From Candidatus Methanomethylophilus sp. 1R26 (lineage in GTDB: Archaea; Thermoplasmatota; Thermoplasmata; Methanomassiliicoccales; Methanomethylophilaceae): a stretch of 64,000 bases of DNA. The DNA is taken from the NCBI RefSeq assembly GCF_001481295.1, contig NZ_LOPS01000017.1:1-64000 (forward strand), in the 5' to 3' direction. Every line of letters starts with the position of its first letter. The stretch's first letter is position 1. The notes beneath the pieces are model-generated. The model worked only from the letters and a program-made list of their open reading frames with translations. It was not told the DNA's origin and did no database searches. The translations under genes were made by a program, and so were the position numbers. Below are positions 55,171-63,890 of the stretch, one piece after another.

Positions 55171-57189
55171 ATGGAGTTCATAGACTTTGTTTGGCTTGTT
55201 CCCCTTGTCCCGATGCTGTGCTTCCTGATCGTCGGGTTCTTCGGCAGGTACATGGGCCCTAAGCAGCACTACGGAGGATACCTCACCATCTTCGGTGCGG
55301 CCTTCGCCTTCGTCTACGCGGCCCTCGTCTCTGCGGAATACTGGCTGGGAGACAGCTATCCCCACGCTGTGGAGAGCAGCATGCACTGGTTCTCCATCGG
55401 GAGCCTGGACATCAACCTCGGTTACTACATCGACTCGCTGTCCTGCCTGATGATGCTCTTCGCATCGTTCATCTCGATGCTGATCTTCATCTACTCGCTC
55501 GGATACATGGGCGACCAGGGCGAGAGGAAGAGGAGGTACTTCGCTGAAGTCTCCCTGTTCCTCACCGGAATGCTCGGCCTCGCCGTCTCCGGCAGCCTGC
55601 TCACCATGTTCATCTTCTGGGAGGTCATGGGACTCTGCTCCTACCTGCTCATCGGCTTCTGGGGATTCAACCACCCCGAAGCGCCCCAGAAGGCATCCGC
55701 CGCTAAGAAGGCGTTCCTCGTCACCAGGGCCGGAGATGTCTGCCTCATGGGAGGCCTGTTCGTCCTCGCCTACGCTATGGGAAGCCTCGACTACTCGGTC
55801 GTCTTCAACATGGACAACCTCGAGGCCGCGGACCAGAGCCTGCTCACCCTCGCTTCCTTCCTCATCTTCGGAGGTGCGATCGGCAAGTCCGCTCAGTTCC
55901 CGCTGCTCGACTGGCTGCCCGATGCGATGGCCGGCCCCACCACTGTCTCCGCCCTTATCCATGCCGCAACCATGGTCAAGGCCGGTGTCTACCTCGTGGC
56001 CCGCTGCTTCCCGCTGTTCGCAATGAACAGCGAGGTCATGCTCTTCGTGGCCATCATCGGAGGCGTCACCGCCTTCTTCACCGCCACCATGGCGATGAAC
56101 AACATGAACATCAAGAAGGTCCTGGCCTACTCGACCCTGTCCCAGCTCGGATACATGTTCCTCTCGCTCGGTGCGGGAGGCTACCTCTTCGCGCTCGGGA
56201 TCGAGTCCGGGGACACGGCCATGATGGCCGCAGGCGCCCTCGGATACACCGCGGGAACGCTCCACATGGCCAACCACGCCTTCTTCAAGGCCCTGCTCTT
56301 CCTCTGCTCCGGTGCCGTCATCCACGAGACCGGGACCGAGGACATGCGCCTCATGGGAGGCCTGCAGCAGAAGATGCCCTACACCTCCACCACCATGCTC
56401 ATCGGTGCCCTGTCCATCGCCGGATTCCCGTTCTTCGCGGGATTCTGGTCCAAGGACCTCGTGCTCGATGTCGCCTTCGACGCGTTCAACGACACTGCAG
56501 ACATCACCAGCTGGTGCTTCCTGCTCCTCTGGTTCCTCGGAGTCGTCACCGCGTTCATGACCGCCTTCTACATGTTCAGGCTCTGGTTCATGACCTTCAG
56601 GGGCGAGCCCAGGGAGAACGCTAAGGCCGTCGAGCACGACGCGCCCCGCTGCATGACCATGCCTCTGCTGGTCCTGTCCCTCTTCGCATTCGCCTTCGGT
56701 TACACCCTCCTGTTCGGATGGGACGGCGTGTTCACCATCTCCCTCGGATCCTCCGGCTGGAAGGTCGGCGGCGGGGAGGCCGACATGGGATTCCACTGGG
56801 TCGAAGAGCTCTTCACCAACTGGAAGACCTACCTGACCATCATCCTGGTCCTCTGCGCCATCGCGCTCGCTTACTGCATGTACGACAAGCGCAGCATCGA
56901 CCCCGGGAAGTTCAGCAAGAACGGCACCTCCAGGCTCTACAGGGTCCTGCAGAACAGGTGGTACCTGCCCGAGATCTACGACCAGGTCGCCTGGAAGCTC
57001 GGATACGATGTCGCTCTGGGAGTCGACTACTTCGACAGGAACGTCATCGACGGCACCGTCAACGGGCTCTCCAACGCTGTCATCAGCGGAGGAGACCTCA
57101 TGTCTAAGGCCCAGAACGGGAACGTCCACACCTACACCGGTGTGGTCATCGGCGGAGTGGTCGCGCTTGCGCTGTTCACTCTTGCATGA
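55171..57189 (+). CDS. fpoL: Fpo complex subunit L (NuoL-like antiporter)
   Basis: The 672-residue subunit has some 15-16 spans and the NuoL sequence FWEVMGLCSYLLIGFWGFNH (with the key Glu), SAQFPLLDWLPDAMAGPTTV, SALIHAATMVKAGVYLVAR and KKVLAYSTLSQLGYMFLSLG (pump lysine). The C-terminal extension includes the long lateral helix that couples the pumps. Sequence is intact. It is the most distal proton pump in the arm. Confidence 0.94.
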   Translation: MEFIDFVWLVPLVPMLCFLIVGFFGRYMGPKQHYGGYLTIFGAAFAFVYAALVSAEYWLGDSYPHAVESSMHWFSIGSLDINLGYYIDSLSCLMMLFASFISMLIFIYSLGYMGDQGERKRRYFAEVSLFLTGMLGLAVSGSLLTMFIFWEVMGLCSYLLIGFWGFNHPEAPQKASAAKKAFLVTRAGDVCLMGGLFVLAYAMGSLDYSVVFNMDNLEAADQSLLTLASFLIFGGAIGKSAQFPLLDWLPDAMAGPTTVSALIHAATMVKAGVYLVARCFPLFAMNSEVMLFVAIIGGVTAFFTATMAMNNMNIKKVLAYSTLSQLGYMFLSLGAGGYLFALGIESGDTAMMAAGALGYTAGTLHMANHAFFKALLFLCSGAVIHETGTEDMRLMGGLQQKMPYTSTTMLIGALSIAGFPFFAGFWSKDLVLDVAFDAFNDTADITSWCFLLLWFLGVVTAFMTAFYMFRLWFMTFRGEPRENAKAVEHDAPRCMTMPLLVLSLFAFAFGYTLLFGWDGVFTISLGSSGWKVGGGEADMGFHWVEELFTNWKTYLTIILVLCAIALAYCMYDKRSIDPGKFSKNGTSRLYRVLQNRWYLPEIYDQVAWKLGYDVALGVDYFDRNVIDGTVNGLSNAVISGGDLMSKAQNGNVHTYTGVVIGGVVALALFTLA

Positions 57190-57213
57190 TCTACGTCTTC
57201 GGAGGCATGTGAG

Positions 57214-58710
57214 ATGGACGGTTCCTTCATACTACCCGCAATGATACTGATCCCCCTCGTGGGCGCGATAATAGTGCTCGCCATGGGCGGGGAGAAGCTC
57301 CAGAAGAAGGCGGGATACGCCGCCTTCGTTGTCGCCCTGATCGACCTCGTCCTGGCCCTGTACCTGATGACCGAGGCTGACGATCTCGGGCAGTTCGATT
57401 TCAGCGCCAACTGGATCGACTCCGCCGGCCTGACGATGAACCTCATGTTCACCGTCGACGGGCTGAGCATCCTCATGGTCTTCCTCACGGCGTTCCTCGT
57501 AGCTGTGGTGATCCCCTTCTCCCACAAGGAGGAGGACAGGCCTCACTACTTCTACGCGCTGTTGCTGATGATGGAGGTCGGCCTGATGGGCGTCTACACC
57601 GCAGAGGATTACTTCCTCTTCTACATCATGTGGGAGATCACCCTGCTCCCGATGTACTTCCTCATCTCCTGGTACGGAGGCGCGAGGAGGCACTACGCGG
57701 CCATCAAGTTCCTGATCTACACCCACGTGGCATCCCTTGTGATGCTCATCGGTATCTTCGCGCTCGCCTTCGAGGCCGCGGCGATCAACGGTGGCGGGAT
57801 CAACTTCTCGTTCGAGTACATCTCTCAGGCGTGCGGCCGCTTCGGCGAGACCTTCCAGACTCTGGTCTTCGGACTCCTGTTCTTCGGGTTCGCCGTCAAG
57901 ATGCCTACCGTTCCGTTCCATACCTGGCTGCCTGATGCGCATACCGAGGCGCCCACCGCAGGCTCCGTGCTCCTGGCCGGAGTCATGCTGAAGATGGGTT
58001 CCTACGGTATCATCAGGGTCTGCATCGAGAACCTTCAGCTCGGAGCCGAGAACTGGCAGGAGGTCATGATCTTCATGGGTCTCCTCTCCATGGTCTACGG
58101 CGCCTACGCATGCATCGCTCAGAGGGACCTCAAGAAGATGGTCGCATACTCCTCCATCTCCCACATGGGTCTTGTCATGGTCTCCATGGCCTGCCTCTCC
58201 AAGGGAGGTATCGACTTCGCCGTGTTCCAGATGTTCGCCCACGGTCTCATCTCCGCTATGCTCTTCATGGTCTGCGGAATGGCCGGGCACAACTTCGGAA
58301 CCAGGCAGATCGCGCTGCTCGGCGGAATGGCCCAGAAGGTGCCTGTCTACGCGACGTTCATGATGTTCGCGTTCATGGCATCCCTCGGCCTCCCCGGCCT
58401 CATGGGCTTCTGGGGAGAGTTCGGCATCATCTACTCGTTCTACGAGTACCTCGAGGCTAACGACCTGATCTGGGTCCTCGTGTTCTGCCTCCTGAACCTC
58501 CTGCTGACCGCAGGTTACTACCTGTTCGCCATGCAGAGGGTCCTCTTCGGGCACCTCACCACCCGCATAGACACTGAGAAGTGCCATGATGTCGACAAGA
58601 TCGAGGGCATCGCGATGGGGGCTGTGGCCCTCCTCGTGGTGCTCTACGGTATCTGGCCCGACCTCGCGCTCGATATGATCGGATACTTCGCGTATCCTGC
58701 ATGGATGTGA
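57214..58710 (+). CDS. fpoM: Fpo complex subunit M (NuoM-like antiporter)
   Basis: The 498-residue subunit has about 14 spans with FYIMWEITLLPMYFLISWYG (pump Glu in WEITLLP), VKMPTVPFHTWLPDAHTEAP and LKKMVAYSSISHMGLVMVSM. The sequence is complete. It follows fpoL by 24 bases, with GGCATGTGAG before the ATG. Confidence 0.94.
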   Translation: MDGSFILPAMILIPLVGAIIVLAMGGEKLQKKAGYAAFVVALIDLVLALYLMTEADDLGQFDFSANWIDSAGLTMNLMFTVDGLSILMVFLTAFLVAVVIPFSHKEEDRPHYFYALLLMMEVGLMGVYTAEDYFLFYIMWEITLLPMYFLISWYGGARRHYAAIKFLIYTHVASLVMLIGIFALAFEAAAINGGGINFSFEYISQACGRFGETFQTLVFGLLFFGFAVKMPTVPFHTWLPDAHTEAPTAGSVLLAGVMLKMGSYGIIRVCIENLQLGAENWQEVMIFMGLLSMVYGAYACIAQRDLKKMVAYSSISHMGLVMVSMACLSKGGIDFAVFQMFAHGLISAMLFMVCGMAGHNFGTRQIALLGGMAQKVPVYATFMMFAFMASLGLPGLMGFWGEFGIIYSFYEYLEANDLIWVLVFCLLNLLLTAGYYLFAMQRVLFGHLTTRIDTEKCHDVDKIEGIAMGAVALLVVLYGIWPDLALDMIGYFAYPAWM

Positions 58711-58714
58711 TCAA

Positions 58715-60229
58715 ATGGATGCTACAGTAATCACTGACATATTCGGGGAGTACTCCCCGATCATCCCGATGGTCACACTGATCATCGGTGCCCTGATCAT
58801 GCCGGCGCTCTACTTCGGATTCAAGAAGAAAGCGCCCGTCTCCGCGATCGCCCTGATCGTAATGATCATCAGCATCGCGATCAACCTGATCATGCTCCTC
58901 GGGGACAACTACCCCTCGGAGTACGCGACCTACGCCAATCTGTTCACGTACAATGACTTCAGCGGCCTGATGATCCTGCTGTTCCAGATCGTCGCGCTCA
59001 TCGTGCTGTTCGTGTCCGTATCCAGCAAAGAGACCACTACCCTCCACTTCGGAGCGTACAACGCCCTCCTGCTGATCGCCACCAGCGGCATGATGTTCGT
59101 CGCCTGCGCGGATGACCTGGTGGCGATCTTCGTCGGTGTCGAGACCGTCTCGATCCCCTCCTACGCGCTTGTCGCCATGAAGAGGAACGACGCCCGCGCC
59201 GCCGAGGCCGCCGTCAAGTACGTCATCATCGGAGGAATGTCCACTGCGCTGACCGTCTACGGTATCTCGATGATCTACGGCGCCCTCGGAACGCTCACCC
59301 TCAGCGAGCTGGGCACCGAGCTCGCCGCCACCGGGTACTCCTGGGCCTTCGTCATCGGCTTCATCTGCATGCTTGCCGGTTACGGGTTCAAGATCGCCGC
59401 CGTTCCGTTCCACATGTGGGCGCCCGACGTGTACGAGGGAGCATCGACCCCTGTCTCCATCTTCCTGGCCACCGGCTCGAAGAAGATGGGACTGGTCGTG
59501 TTCTTCAAGATCTTCCTGGTGATGTTCGTCGCCGCCCACGTGGCCTCCGGACTCGGCATCGAGGAGATCCAGTACATCTTCGCGATCATCGCCGCCTTCA
59601 GCATGACCGTCGGCAACGTCGTCGCTATCTCCCAGAGCAACATCAAGAGGATGCTCGCCTACTCGTCCATCGCGCAGGCCGGATACATCCTGATCGCCAT
59701 GGCCGTCATGAGCGAGTACGCCCTGACCGGCGGTCTGTTCCACATGTTCACCCACGTGTTCATGAAGGGCGGTGCCTTCCTGGTCGTCGGCGCGCTCATC
59801 TGCGCCGGCATCGGCGAGAAGATCTCGGACTACAACGGACTGGCCAAGAGGGCTCCTCTGACCGCGTTCGCCATGCTCCTCTTCCTGTTCTCGCTCGCGG
59901 GAATACCTCCCCTGGCAGGATTCACCTCCAAGTTCGTCCTGTTCTCCGGAGCCATCTACGCGGAAGACGGGAGCGGTGTCATAACCCAGTGGATCTGGCT
60001 GGCATTCGTCGCCATCATCAACTCCGCGATCTCCCTGTACTATTACGTCAGGGTCGTGAAGGCCATGTATGTCGAGAAGCCCGCTGCCGGGTCCGAGGGC
60101 AAGATCAAGATCCCCAGGACCTTCCAGTTCGCGATCCTCTGCTGCGCCGTCGCGGTCGTCGTGCTCGGTGTCTACCCCGACATCATCCTCGACCTCTGCA
60201 GCGATGCGGCATCTGCGCTGCTCGGCTGA
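58715..60229 (+). CDS. fpoN: Fpo complex subunit N (NuoN-like antiporter)
   Basis: The 504-residue subunit completes the membrane arm: GVETVSIPSYALVAMKRNDA (pump Glu in VETVS), KIAAVPFHMWAPDVYEGAST and IKRMLAYSSIAQAGYILIAM. Its stop is followed directly by a hairpin with a T-tract. No fpoO or fpoF follows, so the complex has no encoded F420H2-oxidising subunit at this locus. Confidence 0.94.
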   Translation: MDATVITDIFGEYSPIIPMVTLIIGALIMPALYFGFKKKAPVSAIALIVMIISIAINLIMLLGDNYPSEYATYANLFTYNDFSGLMILLFQIVALIVLFVSVSSKETTTLHFGAYNALLLIATSGMMFVACADDLVAIFVGVETVSIPSYALVAMKRNDARAAEAAVKYVIIGGMSTALTVYGISMIYGALGTLTLSELGTELAATGYSWAFVIGFICMLAGYGFKIAAVPFHMWAPDVYEGASTPVSIFLATGSKKMGLVVFFKIFLVMFVAAHVASGLGIEEIQYIFAIIAAFSMTVGNVVAISQSNIKRMLAYSSIAQAGYILIAMAVMSEYALTGGLFHMFTHVFMKGGAFLVVGALICAGIGEKISDYNGLAKRAPLTAFAMLLFLFSLAGIPPLAGFTSKFVLFSGAIYAEDGSGVITQWIWLAFVAIINSAISLYYYVRVVKAMYVEKPAAGSEGKIKIPRTFQFAILCCAVAVVVLGVYPDIILDLCSDAASALLG

Positions 60230-60249
60230 TCGGACAGCGAAACCTTTTC

Positions 60250-60273
60250 CCGGCCTCCGGGCCGGCCTTTTCC
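60250..60273 (+). terminator. Terminator of the fpo operon
   Basis: A CCGGCC/GGCCGG stem with a TCCG tetraloop is followed by CCTTTTCC, 20 bases after the fpoN stop. Confidence 0.55.
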
Positions 60274-60372
60274 TCAGGATCGTCTGTTTCGGATCCGGTT
60301 CGGTTCCGATTCCAAAGGGGGCACGGGCATGCATTGTAACGGATGTCCCAGTTCATCTTCCCGAACAATCGG

Positions 60373-60381
60373 CTTTAATAC
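60373..60381 (+). promoter_or_regulatory. TATA box of the small HTH gene
   Basis: CTTTAATAC is centred about 26 bp before ATG 60403, giving a leaderless start. Confidence 0.45.
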
Positions 60382-60402
60382 GATGCATAAGGATGCATGC
60401 AT

Positions 60403-60579
60403 ATGTCCGTCAAGGATGATGTTCTGAAGGCCATGAAAGAAGCAGGAAAGCCGCTCTCCGCAGGCGAGGTCGCCAAGATCCTCGGTGCTGACAGGAAGGA
60501 GGTCGACGCCGCCTTCAAGGAGCTCAAGGCCGAGAAGGCGATAACCTCGCCTGTCCGCTGCAAGTGGGAGCCTGCCTGA
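60403..60579 (+). CDS. Small winged-helix protein, 58 residues
   Basis: The protein MSVKDDVLKAMKEAGKPLSA continues GEVAKILGADRKEVDAAFKE and ends with a basic wing-like segment (SPVRCKWEPA). The pattern of helix 1, a G-E-V/A-K turn and a recognition helix is a minimal winged-helix fold, like the single-domain regulators common in Thermoplasmata. Its target is unknown. The start is ATG 60403 (an ATG two codons upstream is also in frame). Confidence 0.7.
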   Translation: MSVKDDVLKAMKEAGKPLSAGEVAKILGADRKEVDAAFKELKAEKAITSPVRCKWEPA

Positions 60580-60899
60580 AACCGGAACCGGTCTCCGCTC
60601 CGACGGTGTCCAGCGGGAGCAGAGCCGGGCATTTTTCATGTCTATTTTTCGACCCAGTTACTGCGTTCTGCAATTTCGAGATCACATGACTGGGAGATTT
60701 TCGAGGTACGATGATGAATCTATGAGTTTTACAGGAAGACGAAATGCCAGGAAATACTGCCATTACAGTATTTTGAGTTTAAAAGAATACAGGGCGTCAC
60801 AGTACAATCTGTCGGATGACGTTTTATAATGCAGACTATTAGAAATTCGTCGCTATTTGTTCTATTATAATCGAATCTTCATCACATCTGGTAACTATT
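60580..60899. other. Boundary region; no convincing gene
   Basis: Base composition drops here from GC-rich to AT-rich. One short frame (60638-60829, starting MSIFRPSYCVLQFRDHMTGR) has no recognised domain or strong start signal, so I do not call it. It could be the remnant of a transferred gene. Confidence 0.5.
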
Positions 60900-61400
60900 T
60901 TGCAAGTGCTTTACTGTGGTCGAATCTCTAACTCGAGTGATGAAGACGATACTTTTGATGCCAGTGTTTTCGACCGTAAATTTAACTTGTTGCTTCCAGT
61001 GGCAGTCTTGTCGATTTTGATGCACTCGCACTCAATATATGCATATGGTTCAGATGCTCTTTGTCGCATACTCACAATCCTGACTGAGACCTACAATTAC
61101 GCGAGCATAGTCTTGGCCATGAGCGTGACTGGTTTTGCGACTGTCGAATTACTCTGGTTCCTCTTCAGATGTTTATATGTGCGTCGAATACTGCACCCAA
61201 AAACCACCTCGGCGAGCGCCTGGTCCCATGATATGATTGCATTCATGTTGGGCGTCACATCTCAGCCATGGCCTGTCTTCTTCTGCCTTTCAGGAACAGT
61301 TCTACTTCTGCCGAACGCACAGGTCGAAGATCGCAATCTCAATGGCTTGAATTTTCAATCGGAAAATCGATACTTCGACCTGTTTATATTTAGCAATTGA
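60900..61400 (+). CDS. Possible membrane protein of unknown function
   Basis: The 166-residue frame starts with TTG (a GTG two codons later is another option). It has three hydrophobic stretches (FNLLLPVAVLSILMHSHSIY, YASIVLAMSVTGFATVELLW, WPVFFCLSGTVLLLPNAQVE). A charged Arg-rich loop RCLYVRRILH follows the second. No family is recognised and the codon use is AT-rich like its surroundings. The frame is uninterrupted over 500 bp, which in AT-rich DNA is moderate evidence for a gene. Confidence 0.4.
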   Translation: MQVLYCGRISNSSDEDDTFDASVFDRKFNLLLPVAVLSILMHSHSIYAYGSDALCRILTILTETYNYASIVLAMSVTGFATVELLWFLFRCLYVRRILHPKTTSASAWSHDMIAFMLGVTSQPWPVFFCLSGTVLLLPNAQVEDRNLNGLNFQSENRYFDLFIFSN

Positions 61401-61478
61401 CGAATGAGAGCCTCATAATTCTATTGTTGGCATCCTCTTCAGCAATCTCGATTCTGCCCCACATGTCAAACTCGGGGG

Positions 61479-63236
61479 TCAATCATTCTGCACCCAGGTG
61501 ATATTGTTCGTCTGTCCTTTGTTCGCAGTACTGTCATAATTCGCGCCTGTGAAAGGTGAATAGGGAGGCGCGTAGATGTCTAGCGATTTTATCACAGTTC
61601 CATCGAACATATTATTCATGTTGATGTTTCCCAAACCGACAATCTCGCCAATAAGGCCCTTTGCCTTAGGGATATAAGGACAAGCATATCCTAATCCGCC
61701 CCTGTCTCCATCTCCACTGTCGTGTAGGCTGAAAGCACATAGCACATTTGCTGAACAGTTATTGTTTTTTACTGTGCCAGAACTGTATCCGGCAATCCCG
61801 CCGGCAAAGATCAAAGCGTTGTTATCATCATCGCTGTTGTAGTTGAAATTGATAATCTTTCCCTCAATTGAACTGTCGGCATCCACTGTGCATCCTCTGA
61901 TGACTCCTGAATTGGTGCCGGCTATTGTTCCGATGCAGATTTTAGCTGCTTTATTCGCTTCCCATTCGTTGCAGTACTTACCTGTGAATGACAATGTTGC
62001 GTATTTTACCCATCTAGATCCAGAGGACTGCGCTGGAACGTCCCCTTCTGAATCGATCCACGATTTTTCAATGTTCGTGGAATGTGCTGAGATGTGAGAA
62101 TTCGTTATTTTGCAGTTGACGATTGTCCCATTATTTAATCCCGATATAAATCCCACGTTTTCCGTAACGGATGCACCCCAATTGTTGGGATAAATGCCTA
62201 TGGTCATGGAATTCACAGTGAGATCGTGTATAGTACCGCTGTTTTTCGAGAACAACCCAGAACTTATTGTAGTTTTTGCAGAAGTCACCTTTACCTTCAA
62301 GTTATATATAGTGTGATTGGCTCCATCCAACGTTCCTGAGAAATCAAAGGGGATCCATGTTCCGGTCATCTTGATGTCGGAAATCAAAAGAAATGATTTC
62401 GAAGGCATGCTGGAAATAGTCCTGAGGTCTCTCTCTGTGGCGATTCTGTATGGGTTGTCGTCTGTTCCGAAGGTGCCATCCACTGGTAAATCACCTCTGT
62501 GTTCAGATACAATTTTAAATGTCTCAGGAAGAGAGTAATTTTCTGTGTTTGATTTTTGAAGAGCGATACGATTTTCTCCATCATACGATACAGCATATTC
62601 GTACGTTTTTGTGTCGTCAACAATGTCTTTTACAATGTATTCGTATACATGGACCTCACTGCAAACATACGCTGCGCGATATGTGCAATCCGGGGCAGGG
62701 TTTGCTATAATGTATTTTGCACCCCATTCTTTGGATTTAGAAAGCGAATCAGATATTGTTTTTGAATATGAATTAGTGTCTGTGGTTGATTCCGTCCACG
62801 AAAACTCTCCTTCGATCGTCGTCTTCGTTTTACTACCGAATTCTACTCCAATCTTTACAGATTTTGAAGAACCATTCGTAATCGAAAACGCTTCGCTTAC
62901 TGATTTTTCAATGGTCTCGGATGATACCTCACTGGCACCTATAGATAATTCGAACTGATCACCGTTCGTTGCATTACTGAACGTAGGTGTCAATGGTGTG
63001 ATTGTGAAATTATTAATTGTGGCGATTTTGTATATATAGACATAGGTGTCAGGAGTTCCATATGAGCAAATTAACTCGTCATTCGGTTCTACTGTTGTTC
63101 CTGTATAGTATAACGGAATGTCTTTTCCATCGATTGTGCTCACGTTTTCAGAGTTATGGGTGTCATTGAGAACTGTATAGCCAACAATCCCGCATGTTGC
63201 TACAACGATAACCAACAGCACTGCCAATTTATTCAT
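61479..63236 (-). CDS. Secreted adhesin-like protein with GLUG-type repeats and a Ser/Thr-rich beta segment
   Basis: The 585-residue protein has an N-terminal signal/anchor (MNKLAVLLVIVVATCGIVGY) and a good Shine-Dalgarno AGAGGT before its ATG. Residues 90-200 form an alternating Ser/Thr region (SETIEKSVSEAFSITNGSSK, then SWTESTTDTNSYSKTISDSL) reminiscent of aerolysin/ETX-type beta-hairpins. Residues about 270-560 hold at least four GLUG-like turns such as GLFSKNSGTIHDLTVNS, GFISGLNNGTIVNCKITNS and GGIAGYSSGTVKNNNC, expected to form a beta-helix. Many cell-surface adhesin-like proteins of gut methanogens have this repeat. The pore-forming comparison is speculative. Confidence 0.75.
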   Translation of the reverse strand: MNKLAVLLVIVVATCGIVGYTVLNDTHNSENVSTIDGKDIPLYYTGTTVEPNDELICSYGTPDTYVYIYKIATINNFTITPLTPTFSNATNGDQFELSIGASEVSSETIEKSVSEAFSITNGSSKSVKIGVEFGSKTKTTIEGEFSWTESTTDTNSYSKTISDSLSKSKEWGAKYIIANPAPDCTYRAAYVCSEVHVYEYIVKDIVDDTKTYEYAVSYDGENRIALQKSNTENYSLPETFKIVSEHRGDLPVDGTFGTDDNPYRIATERDLRTISSMPSKSFLLISDIKMTGTWIPFDFSGTLDGANHTIYNLKVKVTSAKTTISSGLFSKNSGTIHDLTVNSMTIGIYPNNWGASVTENVGFISGLNNGTIVNCKITNSHISAHSTNIEKSWIDSEGDVPAQSSGSRWVKYATLSFTGKYCNEWEANKAAKICIGTIAGTNSGVIRGCTVDADSSIEGKIINFNYNSDDDNNALIFAGGIAGYSSGTVKNNNCSANVLCAFSLHDSGDGDRGGLGYACPYIPKAKGLIGEIVGLGNINMNNMFDGTVIKSLDIYAPPYSPFTGANYDSTANKGQTNNITWVQND

Positions 63237-63306
63237 TCGATACCTCTTTAAGAAAATGGTAGGACCGAAAAATTAAGGTGTAGGCTAACCTACACCAATG
63301 TTTTGT

Positions 63307-63833
63307 TCAACTCTGGGTTGCTTTGATAGCGTTTCCGTAGGGATCGCTATTTACCAGAGAATCATTGAATTCGATATCCAAATCCGTACCGCTGACTGTC
63401 ATGGATTTGATACCTACGCCGTTGGGCAATTCAAACATAATTTCAGTGAACTTATCCTGATCGCCGGGCTTAACATTAATGCTTGATGTGTGCGCGTACC
63501 TATACTTCAATTCATAGGTATTGTCGTCAGTACCTATGACTTTGAACCAGTCATCACTGAATGAGGTGCCCCGATGCAAGAGATCATCCTCGTCATAGTC
63601 ATCATGAAGGTTCTTCACAACAATGTTTGTTCTTATAAGTTGCATTCCTTCTGCGCTGTGTGAGTGATCCTGTCACTATCAGTCCAAGATTCATCGACAT
63701 CTATGAACTGATAGTCACATTCTGCATCCGCTGATGATGATGAGTCAGAGCCCATCATCACAAATGCTGTTGCACCGATGGCAATAATCGCAACAACAGC
63801 AACGATTCCGATAATGATCTTTTTATCGACCAT
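63307..63833 (-). CDS. Anchored extracytoplasmic protein of unknown function
   Basis: A lost base near 63655 divides a 175-residue protein: an N-terminal span (KKIIIGIVAVVAIIAIGATA), a Ser/Asp-rich linker (GSDSSSSADAE), then a beta-rich soluble domain (MQLIRTNIVVKNLHDDYDED to SMTVSGTDLDIEFNDSLVNS). It resembles DUF4352-like or other small anchored domains in outline, but I do not recognise the family. It lies in the same strand and AT-rich block as the adhesin-like gene, 71 bp upstream of it. Confidence 0.65.
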
Positions 63834-63868
63834 AATTCCGACAGGGGGGGGTTAAGTATTTTTTGGCA

Positions 63869-63890
63869 TTAATATATATAGTATATATAA
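63869..63890 (-). promoter_or_regulatory. AT-rich promoter for the 63833 gene
   Basis: Two overlapping TATATATA tracts (63869-63890) lie 36-57 bases before ATG 63833 on the minus strand, with a run of eight C (minus strand) between. The rest of 63891-64000 is AT-rich with no visible gene. Confidence 0.5.

Noticed and set aside
55150-60334. Long minus-strand frames opposite fpoL, fpoM and fpoN
   Set aside because: They are antisense shadows of strongly conserved membrane subunits, rich in Glu, Asp, His and Gly, with no homology.
60638-60829. 63-residue frame starting MSIFRPSYCVLQ
   Set aside because: No domain, no Shine-Dalgarno sequence, and it lies in the compositional boundary; the length is near chance.
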